Shown: one piece after another, positions 55,632 through 64,000 of the stretch | How positions within the stretch are numbered: position 1 is the stretch's first letter | Layout: every line of letters begins with the position of its first letter | The notes under the pieces: generated by a model | Databases searched by the model: none | Seen by the model: the letters and a program-made list of their open reading frames with translations, nothing else | What the model was told of the DNA's origin: nothing | Position numbers and translations under genes: made by a program | Assembly: GCA_009103225.1 (NCBI GenBank) | Contig: RHPI01002503.1 | Location: 1,114,511-1,178,510 of the forward strand | Source of the DNA: Chlorokybus atmophyticus | Lineage: Eukaryota > Streptophyta > Chlorokybophyceae > Chlorokybales > Chlorokybaceae | Direction of reading: 5' to 3' | DNA: 64,000 bases

Positions 55632-55689
55632 CGCAAAGCATACAACATCGAGACTCATCAAAATCCGCGGCTACCTCACACTCGGGTTC

Positions 55690-56178
55690 TGTCACGAATT
55701 GGGATAAATTGTGACAGACCTCACTCATGGTAGTGTCTTTTACTAATATAGCACAATGGTCGGGCCCCAATTGTTTCAATGGTAACGGAGCTTGACATCT
55801 CAGGTTTAATTCTCGTAGGGGACTGAGGCAGATTCACGGCAAAAACATTTAGGGCGGCTTGCCTTAGGCTGGGCGCGGGATCACGACCTGCGCGCCAAGC
55901 CAGTTCAACTCAAGGCCGCGTGAGCGGTCGCGCGGTGAGGATGGCCGTTCGGTCGGTCAGGATCGTTCGTGGGCCGGATCCAACAGGCTGCGGGCAGACC
56001 GATCGTGGTATGGCCGCGAACACGGCGATGTGAGCTAGTGCCTCATTGGATTATGAGGAACTCATGGGTTAAATTGGGGAGGAATATCATGAATTGGGAT
56101 AAATTGTGACAGACCTCACTCATGGTAGTGTCTTTTACTACTATAGCCTAGTGGTCGGGCCCCAATGGTTACAGGTTC
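55690..56178. repeat. Duplicated about 85 bp segment
   Basis: A block containing AATTGGGATAAATTGTGACA, CTCACTCATGGTAGTGTC and GGTCGGGCCCCAAT occurs at 55697-55771 and again at about 56091-56165, about 395 bp apart. The DNA between is GC-rich and shows no gene. It may be an LTR-like or composite repeat lying beside the transposon. Confidence 0.7.
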
Positions 56179-56282
56179 ACTCGTTAATTAAACCAAAACC
56201 TCTAACACTACACTCCCTCCCCGTCAGTTAGTCATGCATGCCTACGTTGTAAGGGGGGAGTACCCCTCCTCCTCCTAATCCC

Positions 56283-56775
56283 CTATGCAACAAACCACTA
56301 GGCCACAAAAGCATGAAGTGTGTTTTGTGGCCATTGTGGCGTTATAATTTAGTTTGTCCGTGACATTCCCCCCCACTTAGGTATCCAATGTCCTCATCAG
56401 ATGTCAGTTTTTACAGGGCTTCTCGTTACTGAGCAGTGGAAGCGATTTTTGCAAATATCACTGAGCAGTCGCAGCGCGCATTGCGCCGTTGAGTGACCGA
56501 CTGTCGGTCGCCGTCAGGCAAGTCGCGCGGTACTATCCAGCGGCGGCTCCAGGTACACGCGACGCGTCAGAATGTCCGACTGCCGTCCGGCAAGTCGCGC
56601 ATTGACGCGCGACCCATCATGGATCAATAACAACAACCTCAAAAATCCTTCTTAATCTACCGCCTAGGCGGTTTCGACCTCAGGACGTTTTCGGTCTCAA
56701 GCTCCGATGACCAATGTAACAAACCACTAGGCCACAAAAGCACGAAGTGTGCTTTGTGGCCATTGTGGCGTCAGC
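56283..56775. repeat. Two copies of a hairpin-forming repeat
   Basis: AACAAACCACTAGGCCACAA plus AAGCA(T/C)GAAGTGTG and TTTGTGGCCATTGTGGCG appears at about 56287-56343 and 56719-56768. Each can fold as GGCCACAAA/TTTGTGGCC around a short loop. They are probably ends or internal repeats of an unidentified mobile element. Confidence 0.7.
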
Positions 56776-56912
56776 ATTTGGTCGTCCGTGGCACCCTACC
56801 CCAACACCACCACTGGCCACGTCGACGCCACCGCCGCTGCCGTGGCAGCTGCCAGCGCAAAAGATGCTCTGGCTCTGGCGGTCGCTGCGTTAGCAGCGCC
56901 GCCATGCGGCTG

Positions 56913-57005
56913 ATATCGGCATGAGACTCATGTCTCATGCCGATATTAGTGTTAGTTATTTTAACACTTCATTAGGGCATTAACACTAGGTTAATAGCCC
57001 TAATA
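56913..57005. repeat. Perfect 15 bp hairpin and an adjacent inverted repeat
   Basis: ATATCGGCATGAGAC (56913-56927) pairs perfectly with 56932-56946 across loop TCAT. Just after it, TTAGGGCATTAA (about 56972) pairs imperfectly with TTAATAGCCCTAA (about 56990). No gene is nearby. Confidence 0.75.
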
Positions 57006-57774
57006 TGGCTTAATTAGTTGTATAATCCCGTTGAGACCTCATTTAATCCTGAATAAGGGCGGGGAACCTCTACGGAGGTAGCACCCCGTTACACACGTAG
57101 CAGCGCATGTGTCGGTTGGTAACATAATGGACGACATTTGAAGAGTGTCACAAGTGGTGACTTACAGTGGTGAGTCACCACACGCATTGCTGAAAATTAT
57201 GTACATGCTCCATTTTAAACTATTAGTCGCAATGCGACGCGTCATTTGCATGGTGTGGATCCAATAAGATACTTCATTGAGATGTGTAGCTTTATGAAAA
57301 TCCACCACAATCTTCATCGCCTCATCTCATTCTCGTTCAACACAAGCGCATAATTGACAATGCATATAACCTATAAACGCACACTAATACTCAATGTTCT
57401 CAACATTATGTCCACATAGCATATTCTGGTCAAACAAACACAATCTCGCCATAAAAGCTACATCCTACATATGTCCATATCTACCATATGGACAGATGTA
57501 GGACAAGCGTGAGGTGGTTCAAGCCAAATGTACCCCATAGCTTCAAATTGCCGCGATATCATGCGTTCTGGAAGTGAGCATGACATCTGCAATGCATGCC
57601 AGCTGACAACACACAACACCTTGCAAGAACACCAGCAGTGGTGAGGGTGGCCAACTGCCCAAAAAACTGTGTCGAAGCAACAGCTACAGATCAGCTGCTA
57701 ACAGGGCGACTCATGTCGCAGTGTACAAGGCATGCTGCTTTGTATACTCAGCACACGCATACATGTGTGTGTGC
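57006..57774. other. No gene seen; clathrin 3' flank
   Basis: AT-richer DNA with a small inverted repeat (CTACATATGTCCATAT... ATATGGACAGATGTAG, about 57469-57503). No supported coding region. Confidence 0.45.
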
Positions 57775-60700
57775 TTAATACCCGCCACCGTAGCCACCAT
57801 AGTTGCCATAGCCTATCTGAGGAACCTGAGGCGCGCCATAGCCTTGTGCATAACCGCCACCATACGAGTCTTGCATGCCGTAGCCATCCGGAGCACCAAA
57901 CTGAGCTGCCATGGGGCCACCGCCCCCGCCTCCAGCAGACACTGGGGCAGGAAGGGCTGGAAGCAGCTGCGAGTAGAGGTTCTGCACAAGATGATAGATT
58001 GTCAGCAGCAAGCCCTTGCCACATGTGATGCACTGAACCGGTCACATGATTGTTTACCTGCTGCAGCTTGGCTTCTGTTTCGGTCTTGGACGCTTCTTCC
58101 TTCTCCTTCTTGGCCTCATTTCGCTCCAGGATAAGCGTATCAACCTTGGTTGTGTACTCACGCAAAAACTACACGACCATCAACATAGTCAGCACAAGTC
58201 AATTCCTACCCATATGCTTCCCGCTTGTTTTGAATTCAACAAAAGGGCATGACAGTGCTGTGTGCATACCTGAATCATGTATGGCATGACAAAGTCTGTC
58301 AAGCCGTTCATCCAGGCCAGCTCCATGGCCACATCCGCGCGGATGAGGTCGTAGCAAGTGTACAAGCAGGCAGCAAAGCACTCCTTGTTGCCCTGTTTCA
58401 CAGCAAAACCACTGTTAGCCAGTGCACATAGTATTGCAGTCTCTTACACTTTGCGAGCTTGTGTAACAACAGACCTGTTCCACGAAGAACGTAAGCAGTT
58501 CTTCGGCGATCTCCTTGTCACTAGACTGGGCAGCGGTTGCCATTGCATCCTTGTACAACTTGTCCTTCTTGGACAGTGCAACTGATTGACGGTAGCGCTC
58601 GTTCTTCTTGTATACATAGCTGGCAATCCTTCTGAACTCCATAAGCTCGTGCTTCTCCAACTGTTTGCAACAAGGTAGCATTAGAACATACACAACCATT
58701 TGTTCACAAGATTTGAAGCAATCCCAAAGCACGGGAACCGGTATAATGCTTTACCAACATACATGATATCAAACATTCATTCAGCCTCACCTTGACTGCA
58801 AGTGCAATCTGGTCAAAGTTGTCGTAAGTGTCAATGGACACTCGCAACGCCTCGTAGTCTTCCTCCTCCACCAACAGCTCGTTCAGAGCCTCATTAACAG
58901 CTGACAGGTTGGTGTTCTGAACTGACTGCAGGTATGGCTTGATGAGCGGCAGATGGTGGGCCTTGCGCAAGATATCCACAACACGGCTGTGGTCCACACG
59001 TGGAGCCAGAACAGTGAGCAGGTCGTTGAGCAGGTTGGGATGCTCTTCCAGATAGAAACTGACAGCACGATAGTGCACTTCCACGCTGGCGACCTTGACC
59101 AGGACATCCTTGAAGGGAACATGCTCCCAAGCATCCGGTGAATGGGCCATCATCACATTGGCAGCATTGTCGTACTCATCATAAGCCACGTACAAGAATG
59201 CAAGCTCCTTCCAGTGCTGCTGCTCGTCACAAACGCGAATGAGCTTTGGAATGTTGACGCGCGTAGAGAACAACTTTAGATGCTCCATCAACTTCTCGTG
59301 CTTGTATTTGGCATAAAGGCAGCCAAGCTCTGTAAAAATGCCCATGTGTGCACGCTCCAGACCCAAGCCAGCCTCCAACAGTGCAATGAGCTGGTCGAAG
59401 TGGCCACGTTGCTGATAGAAATCTGAGAGCTCGTCCAGCTCATCCGCTTGAACAATGATGTTGAGACCGCAGAGCTGTGCCAGTCGGAACTCGTTGGCGT
59501 CCACGCATGCAAAGCACACCTCCTTCCAGACCTTGATGCTGTTGGCCTTGCGGGCAGCATCAACAGCCGCTTGGAACTGGCCAAGCTTAACGAGAGTGCT
59601 TGCAAGGCGGCCCCAGTTGGAAATGGCAGTGAACAGGATCTTGGCTGCCTCATACAGGCCCTCATCGAAGCATCGGTCACCAGCAGTCTGAAGATTGGCG
59701 GTATGCGGCCCAGCAATGAACTCCTCAAGGTCCGTCAGCTGGTTGATCTTGGCATACGCATAGACAAGCTCTGTGTCCACCTTGCTCTCCTTGATCTTCT
59801 TGCGAACCATAAGCAAATAGCGCACAAGGTCTGTGTAGCAATCAGCCTCACGAGCTGCGGCTATGACGTCTGGGTAGCAGGTGACATCATTGGCACGGAT
59901 GAATGATGCGATGGCATCAGGAACCAGCATGGCCTTCAGCTGGGCCTTGCCAACCTGTGTCCAGACAGCATCTTCCTCCACCCGCTGAGCAAAGTCAACA
60001 GCGCGATCAATGCTGCCAATGTAGTCCAGAAGGACATTCACAGCAAGCACATTGTGGCCAAACTTCTTATAGATCACAAAGGCTTCTTCATAGAGCTCCG
60101 CACCAACGGCAATCTCTCCGACTGCAGGGCCATCAAAGTTGTCAAGGCGGTTGATGTAGTCCATGACTCGTGACTTATCGGCCTTGATGGCAGTGAGGAT
60201 AAGCAGATTCTGCAGGTTGGGGTTGCCACTAAATGCACTGTTCTGTAGGACAATCTTCTCAAGAAGCTCAATCAGTTCTTGAGGCAGGTCAGCGGTCATG
60301 AAGGCCTTGACTGTGATGGAGACCTGCTCGGGATTCTTGCTTTCTGGCAGGGCAGTTGACACCACCTGGTCAATCAACTGGCGACGGAAGGGATTCTCTG
60401 GGGTCAGCACCTTCTCCCAAAGCTCAGGGTCCATGCGCTCCACAATATACCTAGCTTGAAGCTTGAACAGCGAGTTCTTGTTGGTGACATTGACGAGCTC
60501 CATGTCGCATTGGCCCCTCTTGTAGGCAACGCATGCCAGGTAGGGATCGCGCTTCTCGCAGTACTTACCAACAACCAATGAATCGTAGTACGGGTTGGTT
60601 GTCAGGAAGTGCTCGGGGTTATTGTTGCTGTCAATTATGATCTTGCCAAGCGCGTTGTGCACATGCACATCTGTGCTGCCTTCGCTGACCAAGTGCTCAA

Positions 60701-63700
60701 GGAACTGGCTCAGCATCTTCAGCCTGTTGCGCTTCTCGCACTCAGCAACAAGCGGCTCTACTGGCAGAAGGCTTCGCACTGACAAGATCAAGTTCTTGAT
60801 GAACTCCTCATTGCACTCAGCATCCAACAAGGCACCCACGACCAGGGGGGCATTGGTTGGGTTGACCTTCTGGACATAGCCCTCAATGTACCGCAGCATG
60901 TTGTTGTTGTAGAGATACAGAGTCAAATCAGGAACAAACCCATGGCGGTCGCAAACATTGATGAGTGGCCTGGCATCTGGCAGCTTGGCCTCCATGAGGA
61001 ATTGCTTTGTCCGCTCTGGTGGGTAGAAGTTGGACTCACGGGTCACACGCTCAACCTCCTTTATCTGTCCAATCCTTGAGGCAGCTTCAATGTACTTGAA
61101 GTGGATGTCTGGATCCTCACTGAAGGACAGGTACGAACCCAAGTAGAAGTATAAGCCCTCATAGGACTTGAACGACTCAAACATCTCAATGATAGACTCA
61201 GCCTGAAGCTGCTCTGTGTACTCCTTGCAGATTTGGACAACCACTTGCAGGTTCTGGCGCATGTTGGTAGCCAGAAGCTCCCGGAGACAGTCCAATGCCC
61301 ACTCCCTGGACAGTGTGCCAAAAAACTCCACGAGCGCCTGCGCCTCGATGCCATGGGTGTTGACCACAACACGCTTGATATCTGGCAGATCGCTGTAGTG
61401 CTGCAGAGCTCGCACATAGAGGCCGGCCTTCTCACAAAGCTGGGCGATGCGTGGGCGATCATAGTAGCTGAACATGTTGTTGGCCAAGATGGCATCGGCA
61501 ACATTGGGGTATGTCACAAGGTTAATTTCCAACACCTTGGTCTGAAGGTGGGCATGCTCTGGCAAGTTCGGCTTCAGAACATCAAGAAGGAACGATGTAG
61601 CCTCCCGAATCATGTTGCGCTGCAAGAAGAGATCTGCCACTGTGTTGTAGTCCATCTTGGGGGCATCCGGCATCTGCCCGATCATCAGTGCCAAGTTCAC
61701 AGCACCCTGAGGGTCAGTTCGCAGACTCTGCTGCAACAGGCCCATATAGTCTGGGGTGTATCCCACTTGCTGGCAATACTTGACTATCTTGTCATATTCC
61801 CTGCGCTCCGCTAGCGCCAACACCACCTTGGGTGTAGCTCGGGCCTTAATGTAGATTTTCAGGGCCATATCATTGTCAACAGTCTGTCAACAGCGAACAG
61901 CACTATTAGTGCACTCTGGGTGACAACACACTGCCACTATCAAATAGAAGTACACCAACATGCATTTGCAGGAAGGCTAACCTTGACAAGATCTCCAAGC
62001 TCTTCACTGCATTCAAGCTTGTCCTCGTTCAGCCAGTTGTCCAACAAGTTCTTTTTATTCTGGCTTACAACTAACTTTGACAGCTCAAGGGACTCAAAGG
62101 CATTGAGCTTGCCCTTCGTCAGCAGTGTACCAAAGTATTGCAGCAAGGGAGGGGTTGTGCCGGGCTGCACTGGCACAGACTGCAAAGCACGCAACACATG
62201 AGTACTTTCGTAACTAACTGGTTCAACAGCAGAGGGTCGTCAGCTGCAAGATACCTGGAACTTCTGGACAGTCTCCCGCGTGCGCAGCACCGCCTGCGGT
62301 GATGAAGCTGCCAACTCAGCCGCCTCTTTGTACTGACCAGCAGCAAACAGGTTGTTGAACTGCTGCACAACCTGCGAAACCCAGACAAAGTCATGTTGAT
62401 GTAAGCAAATTGACCATGCAATTGAACCACATGTTGGCAACTGCCACGCAGATGGGTTCGCAATGCACTGGTAGAGCCCAACGTACACAACTTACCATCC
62501 CTTCAGCTCCAGGAAGATTGGCACGACTGGCCAAGGCCAAGGCAAGCTCCATGTTGTTCAGCTGTAATCATGCGACAATGTTAACACTCTGGCGCTGTGA
62601 ACTTCGCCATGCAAAGCCTGCAGCACATCAAAACTTGCATTGAATGATTGCTACCTGTGTGCTGACGAAAGGCACCAGAGTCTGTTCATTGACCGTGGCA
62701 AGAAGCACCTGACCCTTGCGATTCACGGCATAAAACCCACCAATGGATGGTGCATCACTTGTAAGGAAGATTGGGTCAGCGCTTATCCTTTGCCTGTACA
62801 CTGCTGCTCCTGACTCCAAGTCGTAAACAAACAGCAAGCCCAGCTTGGTGATGATGTAGACCAAGCCATACTTTTGCGAAATCTGCAGCGGTATTGCGCA
62901 ATAGTAAGCAGACGCCCACTTTGGCACACTGCACTGGGCAAGCATTCATGTATGACATCTCTAGACGCATGACATGCCTGCATGGAGACAGGGAAGTCAT
63001 CTGCAAATTCTGGTGGGAAGAACAAATCCGCCTGCTTCTTTTGGTACCCAGGCACACCTGCCATGGTTCACAAATGTTAACAAGCATACCATCTACTGGA
63101 CAACTGACCGCGAGCCAACTAGGTGCATGCAACAAGTGCATTCTTGAACTAACCTGGCTGAGCTCCAAGCTCAATGATGTGCAGCTTGGAGTTCACTTGC
63201 CCGTTCACCAACGTCTTTTGGGCAAATGAAATCAGCAGCGAAGGAGTTGCATTGCCTGCCACCTGTCGGCAATGTTAGTTAAAACAGCGACAATGTTAGT
63301 TAAAACAGCAACAAAGCCAAAACTCAGAACGACAAACAACTTACTGTAAGCGATGCAAAAGCAGCGGCATGTGCTTCGAGTGCCTGACTCCTTTGCTGAT
63401 CGACAGAGTACAGCTGCATATTTCCCTTCACGAGTGCTGGCCTCTGCAACACACCAAGGTAAGGTGAAATCTTGACAATGGTGGAAGATAAAACAGTGCA
63501 CCATGCATGCTGTACTGCTATGCAGTACTTGGTTGCTTGTATAGAAAATTGCATGCACCATTGCAATCCACAACAGCAGAGGGCTTCAGACCATGGCAAG
63601 GCAAACTAACCTCAGGGGCACCTGGAGCAATGCCAACCAATACGAGCCACCTTTCAGTTGGATCACACCTGTAATTGATGATCTGGTTTCCACTCAGGTT

Positions 63701-64000
63701 TGCAGTCCGATCAAACATCTTCACTGGATCCGATGTGCCTGCACATGCATGCATGTCCCAGGCCTTCAGTATATTACACTACACGGTATATTACACGCAC
63801 GGAGTTCCCACCACACTTGCTTCCCACCTTCCATTGACCAGTGGTAAACAGAGGTGCCAGTAACCAACCCAATGACGCTGGGGGTGACCCATTTCCAGAA
63901 AACAACCTGAACAAATAATGTCAACCATGCATGGTGGCCATTCAACTTGCATGGGGACTAGACACTCGGACACTAAGAGTATATGCCAACCTTGTCATGC
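57775..64000 (-). CDS. CHC: Clathrin heavy chain (N-terminus outside window)
   Basis: Clathrin heavy chain forms the triskelion leg of vesicle coats in endocytosis and trans-Golgi sorting. The largest exon (58791-61883) encodes 1,031 residues of leg repeats, starting [20 protein letters not shown] and including [45 protein letters not shown] and [10 protein letters not shown] after the next intron. Exons upstream (61983-63.9 kb) cover the terminal beta-propeller and linker, e.g. [52 protein letters not shown] and [18 protein letters not shown]. Roughly the first 90 residues lie beyond 64000. The C-terminal exons give [16 protein letters not shown], a Lys/Glu-rich helix and a Gly/Tyr-rich tail ([12 protein letters not shown]), stopping at TAA 57777-57775. 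The frame is intact throughout. Confidence 0.97.

Overview
The window is nuclear DNA of a photosynthetic eukaryote, most likely a chlorophyte green alga. It holds chloroplast-type genes (phosphoribulokinase, glutamyl-tRNA reductase with a transit-like leader) beside eukaryotic housekeeping genes (clathrin heavy chain, MYG1, a mut-7/EXD3-type exonuclease). All are split by many 70-500 bp introns with GT(A/G)AG...TGCAG borders, and at least four conserved introns are GC-AG. TTTAGGG-type words in a transposon promoter fit the green lineage. The species cannot be named from this alone.

Layout. (1) 1-9288: the truncated, inverted left copy of a large DNA transposon. (2) 9289-25700: host DNA with a retroelement relic (about 10.2-10.75 kb), a mut-7-like exonuclease gene (-), a coiled-coil gene with a beta-trefoil-like start (+) and phosphoribulokinase (-). 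(3) 25701-27163: a 1.46 kb internally deleted relative of the transposon. (4) 27.2-36.75 kb: a dead diacylglycerol kinase fragment (-), an unrecognised gene (+), MYG1 (+) and HEMA (+). (5) 36.8-41.4 kb: gene-poor DNA with a 601 bp gap. (6) 41423-55631: the right, more complete copy of the transposon, about 14.2 kb with a 778 N gap. (7) 55.6-57.7 kb: short repeats and hairpins. (8) 57775-64000: clathrin heavy chain (-), its N-terminus outside the window.

The most interesting object is the transposon. Its transposase resembles the Plavaka branch of the CACTA-like (CMC) superfamily. It also carries: a zinc-finger/Tudor/C5-cytosine methyltransferase gene whose catalytic part looks like phage or bacterial Dcm enzymes; a long gene with an Arg-rich start, a zinc finger, an OTU protease domain, a basic tract and a RING-like end; a conserved gene of unknown function (X); and a small acidic gene (Z). 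X and the OTU/RING gene share a divergent promoter full of GGTACGAC dyads. The ends carry a short inverted repeat and 53 bp subterminal tandem repeats. Both large copies are mutated at different places, so neither is intact in this assembly. The combination suggests an element that can methylate DNA and act on ubiquitin, possibly to manage its own silencing; that role is inference.
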